A stretch of 64,000 nt of DNA from Phenylobacterium zucineum HLK1 (GCF_000017265.1 NC_011144.1:3884001-3948000); one strand, 5' to 3'. Numbered from the stretch's first letter, positions 41,627-51,260 are shown. Notes: generated by a model not told the origin, from the letters alone. Numbers and translations are program-made.

Positions 41627-42727
41627 TTACGCGTTCATCACCTGGCCAAGCACGCGGGCGGTGTAGTCCACCAACGGAATGACCCGGGCATAGTTCAGCC
41701 GGGCCGGGCCGATCACGCCGATCGCCCCGACCACCCGCTGGGTGCCCGTCATATAGGGCGCCGCGATCACGGCGGAACCGGAAAGCGAGAACAGCCGCGT
41801 CTCGGCGCCGATGAAGATGCGCACGCCCTCGCCCTCGCGCACCCCGTCCAGCAGCTGGATCAGCTGCTCCTTCTGCTCCAGGTCCTCGAAGAGGGAGCGC
41901 ACCCGTTCCAGGTCCTCGATCGCCTCGCGGTCCTCCAAGAGGTTCGCCCGGCCGCGGACGATCAGCGCCCGCTCGTCGCCCTCGCCGCCGCCCCAGGCCG
42001 CCAAACCGTCCTCGACGAGGCGGGCGGCGGTGTCGTCCAGCTCGCGGCGGGCTCGCTCCAGCTCGTTCTTCAGGTCGATCTTGGCCTCGGCCAGGGTGCG
42101 GCCGCGCATGCGGGCGTTGAGGAAGTTTGACGCCTCCTGCAGGGCCGAGGGGGTCACGCCCATCGGCCGGCGGATCAGCCGGTTCTCCACCGTGCCGTCG
42201 TCGAACACCATGATCGCCAGCGTCCGCTCGCCGGACAGCGGCACGAACTCGACGTGTGTCACGCCCGCGTCGCGGATCGGCGTCACCACCACCCCCGCGC
42301 CGCCGGCCAGCCCCGAGAGGATCGCCGAGGCCTCGTTCAGCGCGTCCTCGTAGTTGCGGCCGTGGGCGCGCAGGCGGGCCTCGATGTCCCGCCGCTCGGC
42401 CTCGGCCACGTCGCCCACCTCCAGCAGGCCGTCGACGAACAGCCGCAGGCCCGCATGGGTCGGCAGGCGGCCGGCGCTGACGTGCGGCGCGCCCAGGAGG
42501 CCGAGCTGGGTCAGGTCCTGCATGGTGTTGCGGATCGAGGCCGGCGACAGCGGCAGGCCGCCCTTGGACAGGGTCCGCGAGCCCACCGGCTCGCCCGTCT
42601 CCAGATAGCTCTCCACGATGCGGCGGAAGATCTCCCGCGCACGCTCGTCGAGCTCGGCAAGGCCGGCCCCAGGGGCGAAGATCGAATGGGTCACGTCAGC
42701 GTTCGAAACCGGTTTCGGGGCGCCCAT
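41627..42727 (-). CDS. hrcA: Heat-inducible transcription repressor HrcA
   Basis: 366 residues. HrcA binds CIRCE elements before chaperone operons and needs GroEL for activity. The N-terminal winged helix reads [38 protein letters not shown]; the middle has the GAF-like sensing part and the end [19 protein letters not shown] [22 protein letters not shown] ribosome site precedes the ATG. No CIRCE element (TTAGCACTC and its mirror) is seen upstream, so this operon itself is probably not autoregulated through CIRCE. It is divergent from rph. Confidence 0.96.
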   Translation of the reverse strand: MGAPKPVSNADVTHSIFAPGAGLAELDERAREIFRRIVESYLETGEPVGSRTLSKGGLPLSPASIRNTMQDLTQLGLLGAPHVSAGRLPTHAGLRLFVDGLLEVGDVAEAERRDIEARLRAHGRNYEDALNEASAILSGLAGGAGVVVTPIRDAGVTHVEFVPLSGERTLAIMVFDDGTVENRLIRRPMGVTPSALQEASNFLNARMRGRTLAEAKIDLKNELERARRELDDTAARLVEDGLAAWGGGEGDERALIVRGRANLLEDREAIEDLERVRSLFEDLEQKEQLIQLLDGVREGEGVRIFIGAETRLFSLSGSAVIAAPYMTGTQRVVGAIGVIGPARLNYARVIPLVDYTARVLGQVMNA

Positions 42728-42806
42728 GGACTGGACCTTCCTGATCTAGGATAAGCGCGGCCTCCACCGGCGCAAGACGCCTGGTCCTTCCGAGAGTTCC
42801 CAAGCC

Positions 42807-43523
42807 ATGCGCCCGTCCGACCGCCGCCCCGACCTGCTTCGCCCCGTCACCCTGGAAACCGGCGTCAACCGCTACGCCGAGGGCTCGTGCCTGGCGAGCT
42901 TCGGCCACACCAAGGTGCTGGTGACCGCGAGCCTGGAGGAAGGCGTGCCGCCGTTCCTGCGCGGCAAGGGCCAGGGCTGGGTCACCGCCGAGTATGGCAT
43001 GCTGCCCCGGGCCACCCACACCCGCGGCCGGCGCGAGGCCGCCCAGGGCAAGCAGTCGGGCCGCACCCAGGAGATCCAGCGCCTGATCGGCCGCAGCCTG
43101 CGGGCGGTGGTGGACCTGAAGGCGCTCGGCGAGCGGCAGATCACCGTGGACTGCGACGTGGTCCAGGCCGACGGCGGCACGCGCACGGCCGCCATCACCG
43201 GCGCCTGGGTCGCCCTGCGGCTGGCCACCCGCTACCTGCTGGAGGAGGGCGTGATAGCCACCGATCCGATCCTCGACCAGGTGGCGGCGATCTCGTGCGG
43301 CGTGTTCTCGGGCACGCCGGTCCTCGACCTCGACTACGAGGAGGACTCCAACGCCGAGGCCGACGCCAACTTCGTGCTGACCGGCGCCGGCGACATCGTG
43401 GAGATCCAGGCCACCGGCGAGAAGCGCGGCTTCTCCGAGGCGGAATTCGAGGCGCTGTTCGCCCTGGCGCGCAAGGGAATCGGCGAGCTGTGCGAGCTGC
43501 AGCGCGCCGCGACCGGCGGCTAA
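42807..43523 (+). CDS. rph: Ribonuclease PH
   Basis: 238 residues, the standard length. A phosphorolytic 3'-5' exonuclease that trims tRNA precursors. Landmarks are [27 protein letters not shown] [56 protein letters not shown], and [19 protein letters not shown]. It is the second phosphorolytic RNase in this window besides PNPase. The start lies 80 bases from the divergent hrcA start, and its end overlaps the convergent XRE gene by 4 bases. Confidence 0.97.
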   Translation: MRPSDRRPDLLRPVTLETGVNRYAEGSCLASFGHTKVLVTASLEEGVPPFLRGKGQGWVTAEYGMLPRATHTRGRREAAQGKQSGRTQEIQRLIGRSLRAVVDLKALGERQITVDCDVVQADGGTRTAAITGAWVALRLATRYLLEEGVIATDPILDQVAAISCGVFSGTPVLDLDYEEDSNAEADANFVLTGAGDIVEIQATGEKRGFSEAEFEALFALARKGIGELCELQRAATGG

Positions 43524-43759
43524 TCCAGCTCCTCGTCCAGCGGCGCGTCGTCGGGGCCGGCCTCGTAGACCAGCAGGTCGCCGGGCTGGCAGTCGAGCTC
43601 GCGGCAGAGGGCCGCCAGCGTCGAGAAGCGCACCGCGCGCGCCTTGCCGGTCTTCAGGATCGACAGGTTGGCGATGGTGACGCCGACGCGGTCGGCCAGC
43701 TCGGTGAGCGACATGCGCCGGTCGAGCAGGACGCGGTCGAGATGCACGCGGATGGGCAT
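43520..43759 (-). CDS. Small XRE-family regulator (YozG-like)
   Basis: 79 residues consisting almost only of one Cro/C1-type helix-turn-helix: [56 protein letters not shown]. The same arrangement as the Bacillus YozG group, whose genes sit next to DUF2975 membrane proteins. Here the DUF2975 gene ends 2 bases upstream. The pair suggests a membrane-signalled regulator, but no signal is known. The gene overlaps rph tail to tail by 4 bases. Confidence 0.9.
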   Translation of the reverse strand: MPIRVHLDRVLLDRRMSLTELADRVGVTIANLSILKTGKARAVRFSTLAALCRELDCQPGDLLVYEAGPDDAPLDEELD

Positions 43760-43761
43760 GG

Positions 43762-44292
43762 TCAGATCGTCAGCTCGGCTTCGCGGCGCAGGCGCGCGCC
43801 CTCGCGGAACACCTCGGCCAGCACGAAGACCACCAGCACCGAGAACCAGGCGGTGAGGCTGAAGCTGGGCTCGACGTCCGAGACGTCGGGCAGCGCCCAG
43901 GCGGTCAGGGCCCAGAGGGCGTAGCGGCCGAGCTCGAGGCCCGCGAGGATGACGCCGATGAGGCGCAGGCGCGCGACGTTGTCGGGATGGAAGGGATCGC
44001 CCGCGGTCAGCGTGGCGAAGATGCGGCGCAGGCAGCCCACGATGACCAGGATGCCGGCGAGATAGAGGGCGGCGGCCATCAGGCCGGCGGCGAGGACGGG
44101 ACCGCGCCGGACGACCTCGCCGGCCTCGGAGTCCAGGGTGACGCCCGACAGGAGATCGGGGTTGAAGCTCAGCAGCACGGCCGCGAGCGTGATGAGGGCG
44201 AGCGCGGCGACGCCGATCCACAGGGCGCCGAACACCACGTCGAGGATGATCTTCAGGAAGCTCGAGACGGAACCCGGACCCAAGGCGCGCAT
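43762..44292 (-). CDS. DUF2975 membrane protein
   Basis: 176 residues from the ATG at 44292, placed after a GGGGGT ribosome site; a TTG four codons earlier is the alternative. Four hydrophobic segments are seen (about residues 17-40, 68-90, 110-130 and 145-165). The loop FATLTAGDPFHPDNVARLRLIG is the family hallmark. DUF2975 proteins pair with small XRE regulators, as here. What they sense is unknown. Confidence 0.85.
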   Translation of the reverse strand: MRALGPGSVSSFLKIILDVVFGALWIGVAALALITLAAVLLSFNPDLLSGVTLDSEAGEVVRRGPVLAAGLMAAALYLAGILVIVGCLRRIFATLTAGDPFHPDNVARLRLIGVILAGLELGRYALWALTAWALPDVSDVEPSFSLTAWFSVLVVFVLAEVFREGARLRREAELTI

Positions 44293-44398
44293 GCCGACCC
44301 CCAAGAACGTCTAGACCCGCCGCGGCCCGCTCGTCGTCGCCCGGAAGAGGGGCGGGAGCGGGGCCGGGACGGGTCGGACAAACCCCACGCGCCGGAGC

Positions 44399-44500
44399 CT
44401 AGAGGTGGCTGGAGACGATGGCCAGCATGGGGAAGGCGGCCAGGACGACCACGAAGCTCATGGCGGCGCGGTCGATGAAGTTCATGGCGGACGAAAGCAT
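44399..44500 (-). CDS. 33-residue single-pass membrane peptide (new small gene)
   Basis: The peptide reads MLSSAMNFIDRAAMSF, then a hydrophobic segment VVVLAAFPMLAIVSS and HL. A perfect AAGGAG lies 7 bases before the ATG. Third positions are almost all G or C, as in real genes here. The upstream region is AT-rich with a candidate promoter and a perfect hairpin. It is probably an inner-membrane miniprotein of unknown role. It lies 106 bases upstream of DUF2975 on the same strand, too far to call an operon with confidence. I do not recognise the family. Confidence 0.6.
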   Translation of the reverse strand: MLSSAMNFIDRAAMSFVVVLAAFPMLAIVSSHL

Positions 44501-44519
44501 GTCGACGCTCCTTGTGTTG

Positions 44520-44538
44520 GATGCTGCGCTGCAGCATC
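44520..44538 (-). repeat. Hairpin in the leader of the 33-residue peptide
   Basis: A perfect 8-bp inverted repeat GATGCTGC with GCAGCATC around a 3-base centre lies 19 bases before the ATG, just upstream of the ribosome site. It could control translation or be a dimeric protein site. Confidence 0.55.
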
Positions 44539-44572
44539 TGGGTGGCGGGACCCGATGTCCCTATGGCGATAA

Positions 44573-44601
44573 TCGATACAGCCGCATCGTTTCTCGATCA
44601 A
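44573..44601 (-). promoter_or_regulatory. Candidate promoter of the 33-residue peptide
   Basis: On the leftward strand TTGATC (44601-44596) and TATCGA (44578-44573) are 17 bases apart, inside the most AT-rich stretch of the window (about 44560-44640). The same stretch must also carry the divergent rdgB promoter. Confidence 0.35.
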
Positions 44602-44690
44602 ATGAACATCGAGTAACGATATTAAATTTTTGCAATGCAACACGGCGGGGCGGCGCTATGGTCCCGCGCCGGTAAAGATGGAGTTAAGCG

Positions 44691-45290
44691 ATGGCCCTGA
44701 AGCTCGAGCCCGGGACGCGGCTGGTGGTGGCGACCCACAACCCCGGCAAGGCGCGCGAGCTGGCCGAGATCCTGGACGGCCGCTTCGAGCTGGTGAGCGC
44801 GGGCGAGCTCGGCCTGTCCGAGCCCGACGAGACCGAGGCGACCTTCTCCGGCAACGCCCTCCTCAAGGCGCGTGCGGCGGCCGAGGCCAGCGGCCTCATC
44901 GCCCTGGCCGACGATTCCGGCCTGTCCGTGGCGGCGCTGGACGGCGCTCCCGGCGTCTATTCCGCCCGCTGGGCGGGACCCGAGAAGGACTTCGCCGCCG
45001 CCATGCGCAAGGTCGAGGAACGGCTGGAGGAGGCGGGCGCCGAGGACGTCTCGGCCTGGTTCACCTCGGCCTTGGCGGTGGCCTGGCCAGGCGGCCCGGC
45101 GGTCGTGGTGGAAGGCCGGGTGGACGGGATGCTCGTCTTCCCGCCGCGGGGGACGCGGGGCTTCGGCTACGATCCCATCTTCGTCCCCGAGGGCTTCGAC
45201 CAGACGTTCGGCGAGATGGAGCCGGCGGCCAAGGACGCCATGAGCCACCGCGCCCGGGCGTTCGCCAAGCTGAAGGCCGCGCTGTTGTGA
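44691..45290 (+). CDS. rdgB: XTP/dITP pyrophosphatase RdgB
   Basis: 199 residues, family HAM1/RdgB. It hydrolyses non-canonical purine nucleotides (XTP, dITP) to monophosphates and keeps them out of DNA. Signatures are [17 protein letters not shown], the metal site [24 protein letters not shown], and [19 protein letters not shown], with [10 protein letters not shown] at the end. It begins a rightward run; hemW overlaps its stop by 4 bases (GTGA), so the two are translationally coupled. Confidence 0.97.
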   Translation: MALKLEPGTRLVVATHNPGKARELAEILDGRFELVSAGELGLSEPDETEATFSGNALLKARAAAEASGLIALADDSGLSVAALDGAPGVYSARWAGPEKDFAAAMRKVEERLEEAGAEDVSAWFTSALAVAWPGGPAVVVEGRVDGMLVFPPRGTRGFGYDPIFVPEGFDQTFGEMEPAAKDAMSHRARAFAKLKAALL

Positions 45291-46429
45291 CGAGCCGGCC
45301 GCGGCCGCTCGGGGGCCCGGTGGGGGTCTACGTCCACTGGCCCTACTGCGCGCGCATCTGCCCCTACTGCGACTTCAACGTCTACCGCGCCCGCGGCCGC
45401 GAGGCCGAGGCGCGGGCGCTGGCCTCCGCCATCATTGCGGACCTGCGGGCCCAGGCGGCGCTGACCGGTCCGCGCGAGCTGGTCTCGGTGTTCTTCGGCG
45501 GCGGCACCCCCTCGCTGATGGACCCCGCCTGGGCGGGCGAGATCGTCGCCGAAGCCAAACGCCTGTGGTCCCCGGCCGCCGACCTGGAGGTGAGCCTCGA
45601 GGCCAATCCCACCGACGCCGAGGCCGACCGCTTCGCCGCGTTCGCCGACGCGGGGGTGAACCGCCTCTCGCTCGGCCTGCAGGCCCTGGACGACGAGGCG
45701 CTGAAGCTCCTCGGCCGCAACCACGGCGCGGAGGAGGGCCGACGCGCCGCACGCGCCGCCGCCCGCGCCTTCCCGCGGCTGTCGGTGGACCTGATCTACG
45801 CCCGGCCGGGCCAGACGCCGCAGGCCTGGGCGGGGGAGCTGGCGGCGGCGCTCGACCTCGGCCCCGAACACGTCTCGCCCTACCAGCTCACCATCGAGGC
45901 GGGCACCGCCTTCGACCGGGCGGTGCGGCGGGGGACCATCGTCCCGCCCGCCGAGGAGCCGGCCGCAGAGCTGTTCGAGACAACCCAGGCGGTGCTGGAG
46001 GCCGCCGGCTTCGACGCCTACGAGGTCTCGAACCACGCCCGGGGGGAGGCCGCGCGCTCGCGCCACAACCTCGTCTACTGGCAGGGCCTCGACTACGTCG
46101 GTGTCGGCCCCGGCGCGCACGGCCGGATCACGACTCCCGAAGGCCGGCTGGCCACCTTCGCGGCGCCGCGGCCTGCGGACTACATCGAAGGCGCCGGCGG
46201 CTCGCGCGAGCGCCTGACGCCCGTGGAGGCCGCCGAGGAGCGGCTGCTGGGCGGCCTGCGGATCGCCGAGGGCGTGGGCCGGGACGAGATCGCCGCGCTG
46301 GCGCTGCCCGAGGGGCGCATCGCCCACCTGGTCGAGCTGGGCCTCCTAGCGGACGATCCCTCGCGCCTGCGCGCCACGGCTGAAGGCCGACGGCTGCTGG
46401 ACGCCGTCACCCGCGCGCTCTTGGCCTAG
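45287..46429 (+). CDS. hemW: Radical SAM protein HemW
   Basis: 380 residues from the GTG at 45287, which overlaps the rdgB stop. HemW is a haem chaperone once misnamed as oxygen-independent coproporphyrinogen oxidase. The cluster motif is [13 protein letters not shown] (C-x3-C-x2-C). Further landmarks are [22 protein letters not shown], and the [19 protein letters not shown] signature that marks HemW rather than HemN, which has an extra N-terminal part. rdgB-hemW-rsmI is a familiar order. Confidence 0.94.
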   Translation: MTSRPRPLGGPVGVYVHWPYCARICPYCDFNVYRARGREAEARALASAIIADLRAQAALTGPRELVSVFFGGGTPSLMDPAWAGEIVAEAKRLWSPAADLEVSLEANPTDAEADRFAAFADAGVNRLSLGLQALDDEALKLLGRNHGAEEGRRAARAAARAFPRLSVDLIYARPGQTPQAWAGELAAALDLGPEHVSPYQLTIEAGTAFDRAVRRGTIVPPAEEPAAELFETTQAVLEAAGFDAYEVSNHARGEAARSRHNLVYWQGLDYVGVGPGAHGRITTPEGRLATFAAPRPADYIEGAGGSRERLTPVEAAEERLLGGLRIAEGVGRDEIAALALPEGRIAHLVELGLLADDPSRLRATAEGRRLLDAVTRALLA

Positions 46430-46471
46430 CCGGCCTTGCCATCGGGGCCGCAAGCGGCGAAGCCTCCGGGC

Positions 46472-47338
46472 ATGGCCCGCGCCCTGCCCCCGCCCGTTCT
46501 CGACGACGCCCCGCTGGCGCCCGGCCTCTATGTGGTGGCCACGCCCATCGGCAACCTGCGCGACGTGACCCTGCGGGCCCTCGACGTCCTGGCCCAGGCC
46601 GACCTCGTGCTGGCCGAGGACACCCGGGTGGCGGCCAAGCTGCTCTCGGCCTACGGCCTGACCGCGCGGCTGGAGCGCTGCGACGAGCACGGCGAGGCGC
46701 GCGCCCTTCCCAAGGCCCTGGCGGCCCTGGAGGCGGGCCAGCGCGTGGCCCTCGTCTCCGACGCCGGCACCCCGCTGGTCTCAGATCCCGGCTTCCGGCT
46801 GGTGAAGGCCGCCGCCGAGGCGGGCCATCCGGTGTTCCCGATCCCCGGCGCCTCGGCGCTGCTCGCCGGCCTCTCGGCGGCGGGCCTGCCGACCGACCGC
46901 TTCCTGTTCGCGGGCTTTCCGCCGCCGAAGTCCGCCGCCCGCCGGACCTTCCTGGCCGAGGTCGCCGGCGTGCGCGCCACGCTGGTCTTCTTCGAGGGCG
47001 GCTCGCGCCTGGCGGCCAGCCTGGCGGACATGGCTGAGGTGCTGGGCGGCGAGCGCGAGGCGGTAGTCTGCCGCGAACTGACCAAGCTCTACGAGACGAT
47101 CGTGCGGGGCCGCCTCTCCGAGCTCGCCGCCGACCCGCGTTTCGAGGCGCCGAAGGGCGAGATCGTGGTGCTGGTCGGGCCCGGCCGCGAGACCGAGGCG
47201 AGCGCGGCCGACGCCGACGCCGCCCTCGCCGAGGCCCTCGCCCGCCTGAAGCCGGCCGACGCCGCCGCCGAGGTGGCCAAGGCCCTGGGGCTGCCCCGGC
47301 GCGACCTCTACCGGCGCGCCCTGGAGCTCAAGCGGTGA
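46472..47338 (+). CDS. rsmI: 16S rRNA (cytidine-1402-2'-O)-methyltransferase RsmI
   Basis: 288 residues from the ATG at 46472. It methylates C1402 of 16S rRNA near the P site. The tetrapyrrole-methylase fold is clear: LYVVATPIGNLRDVTLRALDVL, AEDTRVAAKLL, SDAGTPLVSDPGFRLV, and PGASALLAGLSAAGLPTDRFLFAGF. The end KALGLPRRDLYRRALELK is the usual C-terminal helix-turn-helix. It is followed by yraN with a 4-base overlap, a standard pair. Confidence 0.97.
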   Translation: MARALPPPVLDDAPLAPGLYVVATPIGNLRDVTLRALDVLAQADLVLAEDTRVAAKLLSAYGLTARLERCDEHGEARALPKALAALEAGQRVALVSDAGTPLVSDPGFRLVKAAAEAGHPVFPIPGASALLAGLSAAGLPTDRFLFAGFPPPKSAARRTFLAEVAGVRATLVFFEGGSRLAASLADMAEVLGGEREAVVCRELTKLYETIVRGRLSELAADPRFEAPKGEIVVLVGPGRETEASAADADAALAEALARLKPADAAAEVAKALGLPRRDLYRRALELKR

Positions 47339-47718
47339 GCGTGCGCCAGGGGGCGCGCCGGGCGCGGGGGGCGGCGGCGCGGCTCTCGGGCCGGCGCAGC
47401 GAGGTCGTGGCGGCGCTCTGGCTGATGATGAGGGGCTACCGCATCCTGGGCTTCCGCCTGAAGACGCCGATCGCCGAGATCGACCTGCTGGCCGTGCGCG
47501 GCCGGATCCTGGCGGTGGTGGAGGTCAAGCGGCGCGGGACCATCGAGGCGGCGCTGGAGGCCGTCGGCTTCGACCAGCGCGACCGCCTGCGGCGCGCCGG
47601 CGCAGCCCTCGCCGCCCGCCGCCCGGCGCTTCAGGGTGCGTCGGTTCGCCTCGACTTGCTGGCCCTCGCGCCCGGGCGTCTTCCTATGCATATTCCCGAC
47701 GCCTGGAAGGGCGCGTGA
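47335..47718 (+). CDS. yraN: YraN family (UPF0102) nuclease-like protein
   Basis: 127 residues from a GTG that overlaps the rsmI stop by 4 bases. The fold resembles Holliday-junction resolvases and other endonucleases: RGYRILGFRLKTPIAEIDLLAVRGRILAVVEVK has the E-x-D-x-n-(E/V)-x-K catalytic pattern. The function in bacteria is still not established. The protein is followed by another 4-base overlap with the SirB1 gene, so rsmI-yraN-sirB1 form a coupled set. The start may instead be a few codons later. Confidence 0.92.
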   Translation: MSVRQGARRARGAAARLSGRRSEVVAALWLMMRGYRILGFRLKTPIAEIDLLAVRGRILAVVEVKRRGTIEAALEAVGFDQRDRLRRAGAALAARRPALQGASVRLDLLALAPGRLPMHIPDAWKGA

Positions 47719-48557
47719 ACGACGGATCCCCAGACGCCGGAATGGACCGCGAAGAAGCCGAGACCATCCTGCTGGACGCAGGCGCCGCCCCGGAGGGCGA
47801 GTTCCCGCTGATGGAGGCCGCGATCGCCTGCGCCATCCACGAGGACCCGGCGCGCGACGCCGGCCTCGCCCGCGACCTGGCCCAGCAGGGCGTCGTGCGG
47901 CTGGGCGAGCGGCTGAAGCGCGAAAGCCCCGAAGAGGCCCTGGCCGAGACCATGGCCGGCGACCTGCGGCTGACCGGCGACCTGTTCACCACCGAAGGCC
48001 TCGGCAACGCCGACATCATCACCGTCGCCGAGACGCGCCGGGGCCTGGCCGTCACCCTGGGGATCTTCTACCTGCACGCGGCGCGCCGCTGCGGGCTGAC
48101 GGTCAAGGGGGTGGACTTCCCCGGCCACTTCCTGCTGCGGATCGAGACCGAGGAGGGCCCGCTGGCCCTCGACCCGTTCTCGGAAGGCCGCGTGGTGCTG
48201 CCGTCGGAGCTGACGCGGCGGGCGCTGCACGCCGGCCTCACCCCCAACGTCGCCGACCGCCTGGACCGGCTGATGGCCCCGGTCAGCGACCGGGCCGTGC
48301 TGATGCGCCTGCAGAACATCATCTTCGCCCGCGCCAGCGCCGTGCGGGACTACGTCCGCGCCGAGCGGGCCGCCCTGCGGCGGGCGCTGCTGGATCCCGG
48401 CGACCACCGCCCCTGGCTGGACGTGGCCTCGGCCCGCGAGGGCCAGGGCGCCCTGGCCGGCGCCCTGGAGGCGCTGCAGCGGGCGACCTCGATCGACGGC
48501 GGCGTGGCGCTGGCCGCCCGCGCCCAGCGCGAACGGGTCCGGCTGCGGCTGAACTGA
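47715..48557 (+). CDS. SirB1/transglutaminase-like TPR protein
   Basis: 280 residues from a GTG overlapping the yraN stop by 4 bases. The SirB1 family signature is VTLGIFYLHAARRCGLTVKGVDFPGHFLLRIE, resembling the active-site region of transglutaminase-like folds; the catalytic Cys is replaced in this segment, so an enzyme activity is doubtful. A helical, TPR-like end (WLDVASAREGQGALAGALEALQRATSI) follows. The function is unknown. It ends the rdgB-hemW-rsmI-yraN run, 81 bases before gshB. Confidence 0.85.
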   Translation: MNDGSPDAGMDREEAETILLDAGAAPEGEFPLMEAAIACAIHEDPARDAGLARDLAQQGVVRLGERLKRESPEEALAETMAGDLRLTGDLFTTEGLGNADIITVAETRRGLAVTLGIFYLHAARRCGLTVKGVDFPGHFLLRIETEEGPLALDPFSEGRVVLPSELTRRALHAGLTPNVADRLDRLMAPVSDRAVLMRLQNIIFARASAVRDYVRAERAALRRALLDPGDHRPWLDVASAREGQGALAGALEALQRATSIDGGVALAARAQRERVRLRLN

Positions 48558-48638
48558 CCCCAGGCCCGACCGGGGGCGCTGGCGCTCGGGCCCCGGCGGG
48601 CCTATGTCGCAGGGACGCCAACGTCCCGGGGGAACGCC

Positions 48639-49586
48639 ATGTCGCTGAAGGTCGCCGTCCAGATGGATCCCATCGAGGGCGTCAACATCGAGGGCGACAC
48701 GACCTTCCTGATGATGGAGGCGGCCCAGGCCCGGGGCCATTCGCTGTTCGTCTACACGACCGACAAGCTGGCCATGGAGGACGGCCGGGTCTTCGCCCGC
48801 GGTCGCGACGTGACGGTCCAGCGGGTGGCCGGCGACCACGCGAGCCTCGGTCCCTGGCGGCGGACCGAGCTGACCGAGTTCGACGTCGTCCTGCTGCGCC
48901 AGGACCCGCCGTTCGACATGCACTACATCGACACGACCTTCTTCCTGGAGGCGGTCCATCCCCGGGTGCTGGTGGTCAACGACCCGCGCGAGGTGCGCAA
49001 CGCCCCCGAGAAGCTGTTCGTGACCAAGTTCCCGGGCCTGCAGCCGCCGACGCTGATCACCCAGGATCGGGACGCCATCTACGACTTCCGCGCCCGGCAC
49101 GGCGACATCGTCATGAAGCCGCTGAACGGCCGCGGCGGCTCGGGCGTGACCCGCCACCTGCAGGACGACCCGAACATCGACGCCATGCTCGAGCTGCACG
49201 CCCAGATCGGCCGCGAGCCGGTCATCGTCCAGAAGTTCCTGCCGTCGGTGACCAAGGGCGACAAGCGCATCCTGCTGGTGGACGGCGAGCCGGTGGGCGC
49301 CATCAACCGCGTGCCCGAGAAGGGCCAGATCCGCTCGAACCTGGCCGTCGGCGGCAAGGCCCAGCCGGTGGAGCTCACCGCCCGCGACCGCGAGATCTGC
49401 GCCGCCATCGGCCCCGAGCTGAAGGCCCGCGGCCTGCTGTTCGTCGGCATCGACGTGATCGGCGACTACCTCACCGAGATCAACGTCACCTCGCCCACGG
49501 GGGCCGTGGCGCTGAAGCGGTTCACCGGGGTGGACGCCGCCGAGGTGCTCTGGACGCGCATTGAAGCGCTTCGCGCCGGGGCCTAG
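48639..49586 (+). CDS. gshB: Glutathione synthetase
   Basis: 315 residues, as for proteobacterial GshB. It joins gamma-glutamylcysteine and glycine using ATP. Landmarks are [19 protein letters not shown] near the start, [21 protein letters not shown], the ATP-grasp segment [18 protein letters not shown], and [20 protein letters not shown], with EINVTSPTG near the end. A GGGGGAA ribosome site precedes the ATG. The gsh partner gshA is not in the window. Confidence 0.97.
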   Translation: MSLKVAVQMDPIEGVNIEGDTTFLMMEAAQARGHSLFVYTTDKLAMEDGRVFARGRDVTVQRVAGDHASLGPWRRTELTEFDVVLLRQDPPFDMHYIDTTFFLEAVHPRVLVVNDPREVRNAPEKLFVTKFPGLQPPTLITQDRDAIYDFRARHGDIVMKPLNGRGGSGVTRHLQDDPNIDAMLELHAQIGREPVIVQKFLPSVTKGDKRILLVDGEPVGAINRVPEKGQIRSNLAVGGKAQPVELTARDREICAAIGPELKARGLLFVGIDVIGDYLTEINVTSPTGAVALKRFTGVDAAEVLWTRIEALRAGA

Positions 49587-49686
49587 GCCTCCACATCAAG
49601 ACCCCGGCGTAAGTGTCGGAAGCGTATTGATTACCGCATAAGTTCTATTTTCGTTCTTGATCCGATCCCAGGTCCGTGCTGCTGTT

Positions 49687-49695
49687 TGTGGATAA
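49687..49695 (-). promoter_or_regulatory. Consensus DnaA box upstream of comM
   Basis: TGTGGATAA, the complement of the E. coli consensus box TTATCCACA, lies 26 bases before the comM ATG, in an AT-richer stretch (49620-49700). A single 9-base match can be chance. Confidence 0.4.
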
Positions 49696-49721
49696 GTCTC
49701 AGGCGACCACAAGGGATTGAG

Positions 49722-51260
49722 ATGAGCGCGGGGGTGGTGACGCTGGCGTTCCGCGGCGTGGAGGCGGTCCGGGTCGACGTCCAGGTCCAGTTCACCGGCG
49801 GCGAGCCCAAGTTCTTCCTCGTCGGCATGGGCGACAAGGCCGTCTCGGAAAGCCGCGAGCGGGTGCGCGCCGCCTTCGCGGGGCTGGGCCTAGCCCTCCC
49901 CGCCCGGCGCATCATCGCCAACCTGGCCCCCGCCGACCTGCCCAAGGAGGGCAGCCACTACGACCTTCCGGTGGCGCTCGCTATCATGGCCGGCATGGGC
50001 GTCATCCCGCCCGACGCCCTGGAGGGCTGGGCGGCGGTGGGCGAGTTGGCCCTGGACGGCCGCATCACCCCGGTCGCCGGCGCCCTGCCGGCCGCCGTGG
50101 CCGCAGGCGGCCTTGGCCTTGGCCTGATCTGTCCCGAGGCGTGCGGGGCCGAGGCGGCCTGGGCCGGCGACACGCGGATCCTGGCGGCCCCCTCGCTCAT
50201 CGCCCTCGTCAACCACTTCCGCGGGACGCAGGTGCTGGCGCCGCCTGCGCCGGGGCCGATGCTGGACGCCGGACGCCAGCCCGACCTGCGCGACGTGAAG
50301 GGCCAGGAGAACGCCAAGCGGGCGCTGGAGATCGCCGCGGCCGGCGGCCACAACCTCCTGTTCGTCGGCCCGCCGGGCTCGGGCAAGTCGATGATGGCCG
50401 CGCGCCTGCCGGGCCTGCTGCCGCCGCTGACCTCGGAGGAGCTGCTCGAGACCTCGATGGTCCATTCCATCGCCGGGCTGATCGCCAAGGGCCAGCTCAC
50501 CCGCGCGCGGCCGTTCCGCAATCCGCACCACTCGGCCAGCATGGCCGCCCTGACCGGCGGCGGGCTGAAGGCCAAGCCCGGCGAGGTCAGCCTCGCGCAC
50601 AACGGCGTGCTGTTCCTGGACGAGCTGCCCGAGTTCGGGACCCAGGCGCTGGATTCCCTGCGCCAGCCGATCGAGACCGGCGAGGTGGTCGTCGCCCGCG
50701 CCAACGCCCACGTGCGCTATCCCGCCCGTTTCCAGCTGGTGGCGGCGATGAATCCCTGCCGCTGCGGCCTGGGCGGACCGGGCCGCGGCGCCTGCGGCCG
50801 GGCGCCCCGCTGCCAGACGGACTACCAGGGCCGCATCTCGGGGCCGCTGATGGACCGCATCGACCTGCAGGTGGAGGTCCCGCCGGTGACCGCCGCCGAC
50901 CTCGCCCTGCCGCCGCCCGCCGAGGGAACGGCAGAGGCCGCCGCGCGGGTCGCGACGGCCCGGGGCCTGCAGGCCGAGCGGGCCGCAAAGGCCGAGGGCG
51001 GCGAGGGGGCGAGGCTCAACGCCCGCGCCGAGGGGGATTTCCTGGAAAAGGTCGCCGCGCTGGACGAGCCGGCCCGCGCCCTGCTCGCCCGGGCGGCCGA
51101 GGCGGGGGGCCTGTCGGCCCGCGGCTGGACGCGCACACTCAGGCTCGCCCGCACCATCGCCGACCTGGAGGGCTCGGACGCCGTGCGCCGCGTCCACGTG
51201 GCCGAGGCGCTGATCTACCGGCGCGTGGCGCCGGCGGCAGCGCCGGCTTCGGCGCTCTGA
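49722..51260 (+). CDS. comM: ComM/YifB family Mg-chelatase-like AAA+ ATPase
   Basis: 512 residues from the ATG at 49722. ComM is a hexameric helicase that helps branch migration during natural transformation; YifB is its older name. The N-terminal Lon-protease-like domain (residues 1-170, FFLVGMGDKAVSESRERVRAAF) precedes the AAA+ part with Walker A VGPPGSGKSMMAARLPGLLP, Walker B GVLFLDELPEFG and NPCRCGLGGPGRGACG, a zinc-finger-like insert with four Cys. The C-terminal lid has GWTRTLRLARTIADLEG. A consensus DnaA box is upstream. The end overlaps the next, opposite gene by 46 bases. Confidence 0.95.
   Translation: MSAGVVTLAFRGVEAVRVDVQVQFTGGEPKFFLVGMGDKAVSESRERVRAAFAGLGLALPARRIIANLAPADLPKEGSHYDLPVALAIMAGMGVIPPDALEGWAAVGELALDGRITPVAGALPAAVAAGGLGLGLICPEACGAEAAWAGDTRILAAPSLIALVNHFRGTQVLAPPAPGPMLDAGRQPDLRDVKGQENAKRALEIAAAGGHNLLFVGPPGSGKSMMAARLPGLLPPLTSEELLETSMVHSIAGLIAKGQLTRARPFRNPHHSASMAALTGGGLKAKPGEVSLAHNGVLFLDELPEFGTQALDSLRQPIETGEVVVARANAHVRYPARFQLVAAMNPCRCGLGGPGRGACGRAPRCQTDYQGRISGPLMDRIDLQVEVPPVTAADLALPPPAEGTAEAAARVATARGLQAERAAKAEGGEGARLNARAEGDFLEKVAALDEPARALLARAAEAGGLSARGWTRTLRLARTIADLEGSDAVRRVHVAEALIYRRVAPAAAPASAL

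Noticed and set aside
42728..42806. CIRCE element before hrcA
   Set aside because: No TTAGCACTC or its mirror is present in the gap or nearby.
44418..44675. Rightward open frame of 85 codons opposite the 33-residue peptide
   Set aside because: It lacks a ribosome site and runs through the AT-rich control region with poor codon bias.
44630..46429. Possible fusion of rdgB and hemW
   Set aside because: The upstream part is a shadow of rdgB; the hemW GTG overlapping the rdgB stop is the usual coupled start.
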